From Chryseolinea sp. H1M3-3 (GTDB lineage: Bacteria > Bacteroidota > Bacteroidia > Cytophagales > Cyclobacteriaceae), in NCBI RefSeq assembly GCF_029360725.1, contig NZ_JARKMY010000001.1, positions 124,001 to 188,000 on the forward strand: a stretch of 64,000 bases of DNA, given 5' to 3'. Numbering within the stretch: position 1 is the first letter of the stretch; each line of letters begins with the position of its first letter. The notes beneath the pieces are model-generated. The model was not told the origin of the DNA. It ran no database searches and worked only from the letters and a program-made list of their open reading frames with translations. The translations under genes were made by a program, and so were the position numbers. Positions 53,858 through 62,165 of the stretch are shown here, one piece after another.

Positions 53858-54685
53858 ATGGCATCTTTAATTAAAACCAGACACTCTTCCGACAATAACT
53901 CCGATATAGAATTTGCAAAAGATCTTCGCCTTGCAGTTTTGATCGATGCAGACAATGTTCCTTACTCAAACATAAAAGGTATGTTAGAGGAAATTGCTAA
54001 ATATGGAAATCCAACGTTTAAGCGCATTTATGCCGACTGGACAAAACCGACCGTGTCGGGCTGGAAGTCTGTATTGCTGGAATATGCGATCACGCCCATT
54101 CATCAATACAGTTACACCACTGGCAAGAACGCTACAGATTCTGCGATGATTATTGATGCGATGGACATTTTATATTCAGGAAGAGTCGACGGCTTTTGTA
54201 TTGTGTCGAGTGACAGTGATTTTACCCGTCTCGCGACCCGTCTTCGGGAGGCCGGCATGAAAGTGTTCGGTTTTGGTGAAAAGAAAACACCTACGGCGTT
54301 CATTTCCGCTTGCGATAAATTTATATACATCGAAATCCTGGCAAAGGAAAAAACATCCGATGAGGAATTAGTCAAATCGACCAAGGCTAAACCCCGGACA
54401 GCCAACACACCCATCGAAGGCGATGGCAAACAACCCATTAGCCCAATTACCAGAAATTTCGTGAAGCTTGTCAGCGATAGCATCAACGATCTGGCTGATG
54501 AAAGCGGCTGGACATTTCTTGGGGATTTGGGTAATCTTCTTTTGAAGAAGCAACCGAACTTCGACCCGCGAAATTATGGGTTTAACAAATTAGTACTGTT
54601 GCTAAAAAGTATGAAACAGTTTGAAGTAGAGAAACGTGATACCGGAAAAGGTAACATCAAAAATTTCTACGTTAGAACGAAGTGA
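53858..54685 (+). CDS. NYN-domain nuclease with C-terminal LOTUS/OST-HTH domain
   Basis: Predicted RNA-processing protein, 275 residues. N-terminal NYN (PIN-like) domain about 22-155: AVLIDADNVPYSNI with D30 and D32, D94 (NATDSAMIID), and D119/D121 (IVSSDSDFTRLATRLREAG) form the metal-binding site of the RNase fold. The C-terminal LOTUS (OST-HTH) domain at about 203-272 (VKLVSDSINDLADESGWTFLGDLGNLLLKKQ... YGFNKLVLLLKSM) binds RNA or nucleic acid. The NYN-LOTUS pairing is known in bacteria, and the targets are largely unknown. The gene ends one base from the convergent LysM protein gene. Confidence 0.93.
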   Translation: MASLIKTRHSSDNNSDIEFAKDLRLAVLIDADNVPYSNIKGMLEEIAKYGNPTFKRIYADWTKPTVSGWKSVLLEYAITPIHQYSYTTGKNATDSAMIIDAMDILYSGRVDGFCIVSSDSDFTRLATRLREAGMKVFGFGEKKTPTAFISACDKFIYIEILAKEKTSDEELVKSTKAKPRTANTPIEGDGKQPISPITRNFVKLVSDSINDLADESGWTFLGDLGNLLLKKQPNFDPRNYGFNKLVLLLKSMKQFEVEKRDTGKGNIKNFYVRTK

Positions 54686-54686
54686 T

Positions 54687-55814
54687 CTATTTATAATATG
54701 TCACCTCGACTCTAAATCGGGAATCAATCGCACCTAACCTGTCGTATGCCGATTTTGAAATTTTTATGACGAGCTTATCATTCACCGCAGTGTCTGGCAA
54801 TTTTCCCATAACACGAACAAACACCTCGCGATTGTTCATTTCATTTCTCACTTTCATAATCGTGCCCACGGGGGCATTGCGGTGAAGCGCGAGATATTTT
54901 CTGTTCCCATCCGTACCTTCTATCAGTTCAGCAAGTCCTGTTTGTAGAACCTCATCGCTGCTTTTCACAGATTCGGAAATACGAATTGTTTGTTCTTTTA
55001 CTTCCGGTTTTGTTGATGCCGTCTGAACAGGAGTTTCTTTCTTTGCCTCGGTTGCCGAAGGTGTTGGGGTTACTACCGGCGGAGCCTGTTGAGTAGTTGG
55101 CGTGTTTTGTACCGGGCTAGTTTGCGCTGGTGAGGTAGTTTTAGCCACCGGCGTGGTTTGTCGCGACCCTTCTTGTGGGGCCGACACAATCAATTCCTGT
55201 CCGATGCTCAATTCATTCCCTTCCAGCTTATTCCAGTCCTTTAATTGTTGAACGGAAACACCATATTGCCTGCTGATCGAGAACATTGTCTCTTTTGGCG
55301 CAACGGTATGGACACCCTTTTTATTTGTGGTTGCAGGGCTGGGAACCGTCGAGGAGGTAGTCGCAGTTGAAGATGGAGTGGTAGTTGAAACAGGTGTGCT
55401 GCCGCTTTTCCTAATGACAAGCTGTTGCCCGACAGACAGGGCATTATCAGTGATATTATTCCATTGCTTGATCTCATCAATAGTAACACCATACATTTTT
55501 GAAATAGAATACATGGTTTCTTTGGCGGCAACGGTATGCGTAGTTCCATTCCCTCCCTGAACTTTTTTTCTAGGCGTATATGGAATTTTCAGAATCTGCC
55601 CAATCTCTAATCCGGCATCAGCCGTGGGATTATATTGAAGAATACTTTCAATGGATGCCCCGTAACGCCTGGAGATTGCATATAATGTCTCCTTCTCTCC
55701 TACGCTATGGATGACAAAAACTTTCCCGTTGACTGTCTCTGTTCCTATAGAATCGCGATGTACTTGTTGAGCATTAAAAAATAAAACGCTCGAAAAAATT
55801 ATTTCATTGATCAT
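54687..55814 (-). CDS. Three-LysM protein with C-terminal double-psi beta-barrel domain
   Basis: A 375-residue peptidoglycan-binding protein. Three LysM modules are at about 33-78 (VHSVGEKETLYAISRRYG), 90-135 (THTVAAKETMYSISKMYG) and 165-210 (VHTVAPKETMFSISRQYG). A Thr/Pro/Gln/Ala-rich linker follows. The C-terminal ~90 residues (YLALHRNAPVGTIMKVRNEMNNREVFVRVMGKLPD...SKSAYDRLGAIDSRFRVEV) match the RlpA-like double-psi beta-barrel, without the RlpA catalytic Glu/Asp that I can see. Residues 1-16 form a hydrophobic leader of uncertain type. The gene overlaps the upstream DUF4905-like gene by four bases. Confidence 0.88.
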   Translation of the reverse strand: MINEIIFSSVLFFNAQQVHRDSIGTETVNGKVFVIHSVGEKETLYAISRRYGASIESILQYNPTADAGLEIGQILKIPYTPRKKVQGGNGTTHTVAAKETMYSISKMYGVTIDEIKQWNNITDNALSVGQQLVIRKSGSTPVSTTTPSSTATTSSTVPSPATTNKKGVHTVAPKETMFSISRQYGVSVQQLKDWNKLEGNELSIGQELIVSAPQEGSRQTTPVAKTTSPAQTSPVQNTPTTQQAPPVVTPTPSATEAKKETPVQTASTKPEVKEQTIRISESVKSSDEVLQTGLAELIEGTDGNRKYLALHRNAPVGTIMKVRNEMNNREVFVRVMGKLPDTAVNDKLVIKISKSAYDRLGAIDSRFRVEVTYYK

Positions 55815-56590
55815 AAAATCTTGTAACTAACCAGCTCTACTTTATTCTTCACGAAAAATACGCAACCTGATAAGATGAAAAAAGTATCCATTCCGATTCC
55901 TTTCAGGTGTTCATCTAATTTTTCTTTCAGCAACAAATTTCCGTCAGCAGAAATAATAAACAAATAGTTCGCCAAATCAATTTCATTAAAATAACATGAC
56001 ACGAAAATAAGTGAGTCATACTCCAGGTATTCCAACGCTGCTATTGGCAATAAATTGAATTTTTGATTAAAAAATGTTTGTACCGTTCTGAAGTATTCAT
56101 GATCTGCCGGATATTGATGCGGCCGCAATACATTTTCTCTTGCATTCACCTCAGAAACGGCTGATTCAATGATTTTGCCGGTCCTTAGGTCAAGACAAAC
56201 CTCACGCTTCCCAAACTTTTCTGAAAACCCAAATATTGTTTTTCCTGAAATTGAACTGATAGAAAAATCATTATTCCACCAAACTAAACTTCCGTCATCC
56301 ACGCGGTGCGCAAGCGTAGCTTTTTTATCTGGATTGTTCGTATCAAGGTAAAGGGTGAACAGCGCTAAATCTCCCGAAACACCACTGAGGCTCATCCACC
56401 AAGGCTCATCCAGTAATTTGTCCTTCCACAAAAATTGATTGTTTCTGTAGTTAAATGCCGAAAAACGAACTTCTTTCTTATCGCTGTTACGAATCTCTAA
56501 CAACATTACCTGATTTTCCTCTGAAATTTTGGTATTCCATACTACTCCAGCGAAAACATGCGAAAAGTTGAAAGCTACACTGGACGCCAA
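55811..56590 (-). CDS. DUF4905-like protein
   Basis: A 259-residue, mainly beta protein, probably a beta-propeller or WD-like fold (repeated strands VWNTKISEENQVMLLEIRN, FSAFNYRNNQFLWKDKLL, SLVWWNNDFSISSISG). The pattern is like the Bacteroidota DUF4905 family of unknown function. It has no signal peptide. The only plausible start is TTG at 56590, because an in-frame stop lies just upstream. Its stop codon overlaps the LysM protein start (ATGA), indicating translational coupling, so the two probably work together. Confidence 0.65.
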   Translation of the reverse strand: MASSVAFNFSHVFAGVVWNTKISEENQVMLLEIRNSDKKEVRFSAFNYRNNQFLWKDKLLDEPWWMSLSGVSGDLALFTLYLDTNNPDKKATLAHRVDDGSLVWWNNDFSISSISGKTIFGFSEKFGKREVCLDLRTGKIIESAVSEVNARENVLRPHQYPADHEYFRTVQTFFNQKFNLLPIAALEYLEYDSLIFVSCYFNEIDLANYLFIISADGNLLLKEKLDEHLKGIGMDTFFILSGCVFFVKNKVELVSYKIL

Positions 56591-56674
56591 CCGTTTTAAA
56601 GTTTAATTTTATGTAAAGTAAGTGAGCTTTTTTAATTCTTTAGCCTTTACCCGATGATTCATTTCGAGAACATA

Positions 56675-58021
56675 ATGAGGACTTTAGTGACAATGTTAAC
56701 GTTGCTGGTTTTTTGTACACTTGCCGTCCCGGTGTTTGCTCAAAAAACCAAGGTGATGGTAATGGAGATAAAAAATGAAATTGATCCACGAATGACACGT
56801 TATGTGGATTTGGCACTTAACCACGCCACGACCACAGAGGCCGATATTGTGATCATTGAAATGGATACTTATGGCGGTGTTCTGACAGATGCAAAAGACA
56901 TTGTTGACAAGATCATGAGTTTTAAAAAACCGACATGGGTTTTCATCAATGCGGATGCAGCCTCAGCTGGAGCTTTGATCTCCATCGCATGCGACAGTAT
57001 CTATATGGCCCCCGGTGCTAGTATTGGCGCTGCAACTGTAGTTGATGGAAGCGGTGATAGAGCGCCTGACAAATATCAATCCTACATGCGATCGATCATG
57101 CGCTCTACTGCAGAAGAAAATAACCGCAACCCCACCATAGCGGAAGGTATGGTGGATGAGCAGGTTGTTTTGGATAGCGTGAAGAAGGTAGGACAAGTCA
57201 TCACATTCTCAACTTCAGAGGCAATACGGTATGGCTATTGTGAAGGCAAAGTTGAATCTATAGAAGAAATCCTTAAAAAAAATAAGATCGCTGAATACGA
57301 AATAGACCGTTTTGAACTAAGCTCAACTGAAAGGATCATCAGTTTTTTTCTGAACCCATTTATCAGTGGTATACTCATACTCGCGATTCTGGGCGGTATA
57401 TATTTTGAGATGCAAACTCCCGGAATTGGATTTGCCGGTCTTGCAGCTTTAGTTGCTCTAATTCTTTACCTCGTTCCCTACTACTTAAATGGTCTTGCCC
57501 AAAATTGGGAGATCATCGCATTCTTTGCCGGGCTTGCCCTGATTGCAGTTGAAATTTTTGTTCTTCCGGGCTTTGGCGTTGCAGGCATTAGTGGAATTAT
57601 TCTGGTCATCGGTTCGCTGGTGCTCATCATGATCAACAACGAAGCATTTGATTTTGAATTTGTAAGAATGAACGATGTACTCAGCGCGCTGGCTGCGGCT
57701 ATGGCTGGCTTATTTGGCGCCATGGTCCTGTTCTTTGTAGGAGGATCACGGCTACCGGATACAAGATATTTCAAAAAGATCGCCCTGACCACCACACAAG
57801 ACAGCGCCCAGGGGTACACATCAAACTTCATCACCAATGTATTAAGCGGAAAAAGAGGGACAGCGCAAACGGTATTGAGACCGAGTGGAAAAGTTGAGAT
57901 TGATGGATTATTATATGATGCATATACACGCGGCGAGTTTTTGGATAAAGGAACATCCGTTGAAGTGATCAACGTTACAGGATCCAGCCTGTTGGTAAAA
58001 CGATTAATGGAAAACGCATGA
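56675..58021 (+). CDS. NfeD-like membrane serine protease (ClpP class)
   Basis: A 448-residue membrane-bound protease. Signal peptide from ATG 56675 (RTLVTMLTLLVFCTLAVPVFAQ). The S49/ClpP-like domain is at about 25-220: EMDTYGGVLTDAKDIVDKI, INADAASAGALISIACDSIYMAPGASIGAATVV (catalytic Ser in SAGAL), and the Lys in KYQSYMRSIMRS. Then come four or five membrane helices (about 235-370) and a C-terminal OB-fold NfeD domain (GKRGTAQTVLRPSGKVEIDGLLYDA...). Partner genes of the SPFH/stomatin type are not adjacent. Instead kdsB overlaps by 4 bases. The start at 56654 is possible but adds a non-signal N-terminus. Confidence 0.92.
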   Translation: MRTLVTMLTLLVFCTLAVPVFAQKTKVMVMEIKNEIDPRMTRYVDLALNHATTTEADIVIIEMDTYGGVLTDAKDIVDKIMSFKKPTWVFINADAASAGALISIACDSIYMAPGASIGAATVVDGSGDRAPDKYQSYMRSIMRSTAEENNRNPTIAEGMVDEQVVLDSVKKVGQVITFSTSEAIRYGYCEGKVESIEEILKKNKIAEYEIDRFELSSTERIISFFLNPFISGILILAILGGIYFEMQTPGIGFAGLAALVALILYLVPYYLNGLAQNWEIIAFFAGLALIAVEIFVLPGFGVAGISGIILVIGSLVLIMINNEAFDFEFVRMNDVLSALAAAMAGLFGAMVLFFVGGSRLPDTRYFKKIALTTTQDSAQGYTSNFITNVLSGKRGTAQTVLRPSGKVEIDGLLYDAYTRGEFLDKGTSVEVINVTGSSLLVKRLMENA

Positions 58022-58755
58022 AAATAATTGGAATAATACCATCGCGTTATGCCTCAACACGATTTCCTGCAAAATCATTAGCTGTTATCAATGGCAAATC
58101 CATGATCCAGCGTGTCTATGAACAGGTACAACAATCCAGCGCATTAAACGATGTAGTGGTAGCTACCGATCATCGCGAAATTTATGAGCATGTAAAAAAA
58201 TTTGGGGGCGAAGTATGCCTGACTAAACCGGATCATGTAAGCGGCACGGACCGGTGTTATGAGGCGCTGACACTTCAGCAAAAGAAGTATGATTATGTAA
58301 TTAATATTCAGGGGGACGAACCATTCATTCAGCCCGATCAAATTGATCTTCTGGCTGGTAAGCTTGATGGCACGACCGAGATTGCTACATTGGTAAAATC
58401 GTTACATAATGAAGAGCAGCTTTTTAATCCCAATGTTGTGAAGGTTGTGGTAACCAAATCGATGGATGCAATGTATTTTAGTCGTTCTCCAATACCGCAC
58501 ATACGGAACACCCCAGAAGAAAAGTGGATTACCAACCACAAGTTTTATAAACACATTGGGATGTACGCATATCGCTCGGACGTTCTGGAACGAATTACAC
58601 GGCTGTCGGTATCATCACTTGAAACTGCCGAATCACTCGAACAGCTGCGGTGGCTCGAACACGGATTTAAAATAAGTGTTGCAGAAACTGATACAGAAAC
58701 CATGGGAATTGATACGCCCGAAGATCTGCAAAAAGCTATTCAAGGCCTGAGATAA
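58018..58755 (+). CDS. kdsB: 3-deoxy-manno-octulosonate cytidylyltransferase
   Basis: Activates KDO as CMP-KDO for the inner core of lipopolysaccharide. 245 residues. IIPSRYASTRFPAKSLAVINGKSMIQRVYEQ (nucleotide binding loop), YVINIQGDEPFIQPDQIDLLAG with the metal-site Asp, MYFSRSPIPHIR, HIGMYAYRSDVL, and LEQLRWLEHG. All the family motifs are intact. The ATG overlaps the NfeD stop by four bases. Confidence 0.96.
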   Translation: MKIIGIIPSRYASTRFPAKSLAVINGKSMIQRVYEQVQQSSALNDVVVATDHREIYEHVKKFGGEVCLTKPDHVSGTDRCYEALTLQQKKYDYVINIQGDEPFIQPDQIDLLAGKLDGTTEIATLVKSLHNEEQLFNPNVVKVVVTKSMDAMYFSRSPIPHIRNTPEEKWITNHKFYKHIGMYAYRSDVLERITRLSVSSLETAESLEQLRWLEHGFKISVAETDTETMGIDTPEDLQKAIQGLR

Positions 58756-58791
58756 ATCAGACGATTTACCATTTAAACGTTTGACGGAAAA

Positions 58792-59805
58792 TTAATTGTT
58801 AGCTGGCTTCACTTTAGTCATCTTCGACTTTTCAACTGCGAACTTTTCTATCTCTTGATAAACGCCAGCAACATCTTTTGAAGTTAACGATGAACCTATG
58901 ACATGGGCGCCAGCATTGGGCATGGCTTTTTGTACTTTTAACTCGTCAGGTGTGCCTAATTGTTCATGCATTTTCAGCATAGCACTTACTTTTACCTGGG
59001 GATCCTGCGCCGCTTCATTTTTGTAATAATATAATGTCAGCGAAGGCTGCGTTACCTTGTTAAACAATTTTTTATTCATCGAAGACTCTAAAAGTTCCTC
59101 CAGTTCCGTGAGAGACTCCAATCGGTATTTTTTGTTCCAGTACTTAGCATGTTCTTCATTCGCGTCGGTGACCCGATAATCACCTCCCATCACTAACCGC
59201 GCAATTTGTAAACCCCAGGGGTCGTTCAATAGAAATGCCGCACCATCATTGATGGCAATGTTTGGAGATAAATTTATCAACGCAAAAACTTCGTCAGGAT
59301 ATTCAGCAGCCAGCTTCAACGCCAGCGTCCCGCCGGTAGAAGTGCTCATCAGAATAACATTTTCTCCAATCTTCTTTCCAACGGCCAACGCTTCCTTTGC
59401 ACTCTCCCATGCGCGGTCGGCCGTAAAATTGAGTAGCGCCTCCGTTGTATCAATACCATGATCCGCCAAACGAGGTAAAAAAAGGTTGCATCCAAAGGCT
59501 TGGGCAAAATTCCGGTGAACCGGATCACCCTCTACCTGACTCGCTGAAAATCCATGCAGATAAACGACAGCATAACGCGTCTTTTGCTTACTGCTATCAT
59601 ACCAAACAATGCGTGCTTCATTATTTGGTTTGATATTATGTTTCGCTTCTTCGTCAGCAATGAATTTTTCTAATGCTGCTGCATCGTCTGGAACGGTAGG
59701 CTTTACCGTTTCGTATTTTGGCTTATCCGGCTCAGGACCTAAAAAATAGATTCCTACCAGTAACAAGATCGGAAAACTAATTTTAATAAGACGTTTAGAG
59801 GTCAT
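58792..59805 (-). CDS. Alpha/beta hydrolase, serine esterase-like
   Basis: A 337-residue secreted or membrane-anchored hydrolase. N-terminal hydrophobic segment about 10-23 (SFPILLLVGIYFLG). Hydrolase core: VVYLHGFSASQVEGDP (oxyanion region), FLPRLADHGIDTTEALLNFT, nucleophile S156 in LMSTSTGG (a Ser replaces the first Gly of GxSxG), and a late GAHVIGSS supplying the His. It resembles the carboxylesterase or lysophospholipase-like serine aminopeptidase group. The substrate is unknown. Single gene. Confidence 0.82.
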   Translation of the reverse strand: MTSKRLIKISFPILLLVGIYFLGPEPDKPKYETVKPTVPDDAAALEKFIADEEAKHNIKPNNEARIVWYDSSKQKTRYAVVYLHGFSASQVEGDPVHRNFAQAFGCNLFLPRLADHGIDTTEALLNFTADRAWESAKEALAVGKKIGENVILMSTSTGGTLALKLAAEYPDEVFALINLSPNIAINDGAAFLLNDPWGLQIARLVMGGDYRVTDANEEHAKYWNKKYRLESLTELEELLESSMNKKLFNKVTQPSLTLYYYKNEAAQDPQVKVSAMLKMHEQLGTPDELKVQKAMPNAGAHVIGSSLTSKDVAGVYQEIEKFAVEKSKMTKVKPANN

Positions 59806-59955
59806 ATTGGGAGGTTATCGGAGGAAAGATAATGAATCGTTGTTCAAATTAAAGAGCTTTCAGGCTTCGTCATTGCTCAGCAAAAATAATTACGCTTTTC
59901 TTTTATGGAAAACTGTCATGCACAGCATCCTAACACCGTAACAAATAAAATCATC

Positions 59956-61266
59956 ATGAAAAACTGGAAATATTCGATTTTAACATTTATCGCTGTTACG
60001 GCCATTTTAATGTTTGGCTTTACGGTCACGAGATTGAACACACCGGTAAAAAAAGCTCATGCCTTCGTGCCACCGAAAGGATGTGTGTTCAGGACTGTTA
60101 TGGGGGAAGAATCGTCAATGTTTAATGCTGTGCATAAAACGCCGGAAAAAGTGCTGCTCGCAGTGGATCGCGGCCTTGCCTGGATGATTAAAGCACAAAA
60201 TGAAAAGGGTGGATGGGGCGCCGGCAGCCATAGTCGGCAGGACGTCTTTGACCCGCATGCAGTTCCTGCTGATCCCGCAACAACTGCGATGGTCGCCATG
60301 GCGCTGTTGCGAAGTGGTTCGACCTTGACTAACGGTCCATACGCAAATAATTTACAGAAAGGGTTGGAATTTCTAATGAATGCAACCGAAAACTCAGACG
60401 TAAATAGTTACAACATTACTGATTTAACGGGAACACAAATTCAAACGAAACTTGGTCAAAACATTGATGTCATCCTTACTGCTCAATTTTTTTCCAACAT
60501 GCTGGACTATGTCAATCACGATGGAATTTTAAAAAAACGGATACAAAAAAATTTGAATACGTGTGTTTCAAAAATTCAGCGGGCGCAAGATGCCAATGGA
60601 AATATGGCTGGCGCAGGCTGGGCGGGTGTTCTCCAATCTTCATTTGCCACTAACGCACTGGAATCAGCACAAGCAAAAGGGGCAGCTGTAGACGACAAGG
60701 CCCTGGAAAAATCGCGGGAAGCTCAGAAAAATAATTTCGACGCAAAGACAGGGGAAGTGAATACTGAGATGGGCGCCGGCGTGATGTTATATGCTGTATC
60801 GGGATCGGCGCGGGCAAGTGCTAAAGAAGCTCGTCGCGTAGAAGAAGAAATTGAAAAGGCAAAGCGAGGTGGTAGTTTAACCCACGATGCGCCGGCTACT
60901 GCAGAAAATCTTCAAAAGATTGGATTTGATAAAACCGATGCGATGAAATACGCTACCGCCTACGAAGTGTATCAATCTGCAAAAGTTCAAGCGCAACGTG
61001 ACGATGTTATGGATGGCTTTGGAAGTAATGGCGGAGAGGAATTTTTGAGCTACTTACAAACGGGAGAAAGTATGGTTATCGGGAAAGACAACGGATGGCA
61101 GCAATGGTATAATAATATCAGTGGCAGAATGTTAAAGATTCAAAATAACGATGGCAGCTGGAATGGGCATCATTGCATTACCAGCCCGGTATTTTGTACG
61201 GCAACAAGTTTATTAATACTGTCTATTAATAATGACATTGAGAAACTGACAAAAATCGGTGACTAG
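59956..61266 (+). CDS. Exported alpha-toroid protein with squalene-cyclase/prenyltransferase-type repeats
   Basis: A 436-residue protein from ATG 59956 with an N-terminal membrane anchor or signal (SILTFIAVTAILMFGFTV). An upstream ATG at 59905 would add 17 residues. Repeats of the QW type are seen: DRGLAWMIKAQNEKGGWGAG, QDANGNMAGAGWAG, and LKIQNNDGSWNGHHCITSPVFCTATSLLIL, as in squalene-hopene cyclase, terpene cyclase and prenyltransferase alpha-toroids. The DxDD-type acid motif of cyclases is not evident, and a charged segment (EEIEKAKRGGS) interrupts the helices. The envelope location argues against hopanoid synthesis. It may bind or modify an isoprenoid. Confidence 0.8.
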   Translation: MKNWKYSILTFIAVTAILMFGFTVTRLNTPVKKAHAFVPPKGCVFRTVMGEESSMFNAVHKTPEKVLLAVDRGLAWMIKAQNEKGGWGAGSHSRQDVFDPHAVPADPATTAMVAMALLRSGSTLTNGPYANNLQKGLEFLMNATENSDVNSYNITDLTGTQIQTKLGQNIDVILTAQFFSNMLDYVNHDGILKKRIQKNLNTCVSKIQRAQDANGNMAGAGWAGVLQSSFATNALESAQAKGAAVDDKALEKSREAQKNNFDAKTGEVNTEMGAGVMLYAVSGSARASAKEARRVEEEIEKAKRGGSLTHDAPATAENLQKIGFDKTDAMKYATAYEVYQSAKVQAQRDDVMDGFGSNGGEEFLSYLQTGESMVIGKDNGWQQWYNNISGRMLKIQNNDGSWNGHHCITSPVFCTATSLLILSINNDIEKLTKIGD

Positions 61267-61346
61267 TAAACTTCTCATGTATCTCCGCAGGCTCTAGAAA
61301 ATCTGGTTCAATAGAGTATTTTTTTTTAGCAAGAATATCAATGAAA

Positions 61347-61394
61347 CACAGAAGTCCTTAGGTTGACGAAGGTCCAATCGAAAGGACTTCTGTG
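61347..61394. repeat. 13-bp perfect inverted repeat
   Basis: CACAGAAGTCCTT (61347-61359) and AAGGACTTCTGTG (61382-61394), with a 22-base spacer, in the 263-base gap between the alpha-toroid gene and the MOSC gene. No T run follows on either side next to the stem, so it is not a clear terminator. It may be a hairpin for 3' end protection or a binding site. The rest of the gap holds nothing recognisable. Confidence 0.5.
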
Positions 61395-61529
61395 CCTACC
61401 GATAACTGATTCAATTATCGTCTTCCGGACGACATCGTTTTTCTTAACTCATGTCCGCGCTATTCTTACTAACCTTCCGGTTTTTTCAGGCGATTTTTTT
61501 ACATTACATATGATAAACCTTTTGATTTT

Positions 61530-62081
61530 ATGATTGTGCATAGGTCTTTAACCGATCTTGAAGTAGGGCTCGAAAACATAAAAAATTCGCCCGTCGATAA
61601 TGGGACACTCTATATGATCGTTGTTCGCCCTATGAAAAAAGATCGCGCGGTACCATGGTATTGCAGACTAACACCTGAATCAGGACTGGAGGGCGATCAT
61701 TGGTCACAAGGTTGCTGGAAAACTTTGCCGGACGGACGGCCCGATCCAAATGTTCAGGTAACATTAATGAACAGCCGATGCCTGGACTTGATTGCAACTT
61801 CGAAAGAACGGTGGCCTCTGGCGGGTGATAATCTTATCGTCGACATGGACCTAAGTCATCAAAATATAAAACCGGGCCAGCAGCTTGCAATCGGCACAAC
61901 CATTATAGAAGCAACCGATATTCCCCACACGGGATGCATGAAGTTTCGAGAACGTTTCGGTGTTGAGGCTTTGAAATTTGTCAGTTCAAAACTTGCACGC
62001 GAACTTCGTCTCCGTGGCCTGTTTGCCCGTGTGATAAAAGCAGGCGAGGTGCGTATAGGGGATCAGGTAAAAAAAATATAA
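61530..62081 (+). CDS. MOSC domain protein
   Basis: A 183-residue stand-alone MOSC domain, related to the C-terminus of molybdenum cofactor sulfurase. The conserved Cys is C136 in IPHTGCMKFRERFG, the position that carries sulfur in the family. LTPESGLEGDHW and VTLMNSRCLDLIA are the usual surrounding motifs. Such proteins are thought to move sulfur to molybdenum cofactor or related metal centres. The partner enzyme is not in this window. Confidence 0.9.
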   Translation: MIVHRSLTDLEVGLENIKNSPVDNGTLYMIVVRPMKKDRAVPWYCRLTPESGLEGDHWSQGCWKTLPDGRPDPNVQVTLMNSRCLDLIATSKERWPLAGDNLIVDMDLSHQNIKPGQQLAIGTTIIEATDIPHTGCMKFRERFGVEALKFVSSKLARELRLRGLFARVIKAGEVRIGDQVKKI

Positions 62082-62165
62082 GCCTTCAGGTCGGGCATCC
62101 AGCCCAAAGGTTGGGACATCATCAACAAACGCTCTTTAAGATCAGGGTGCGTTCGCGCCCAAATA

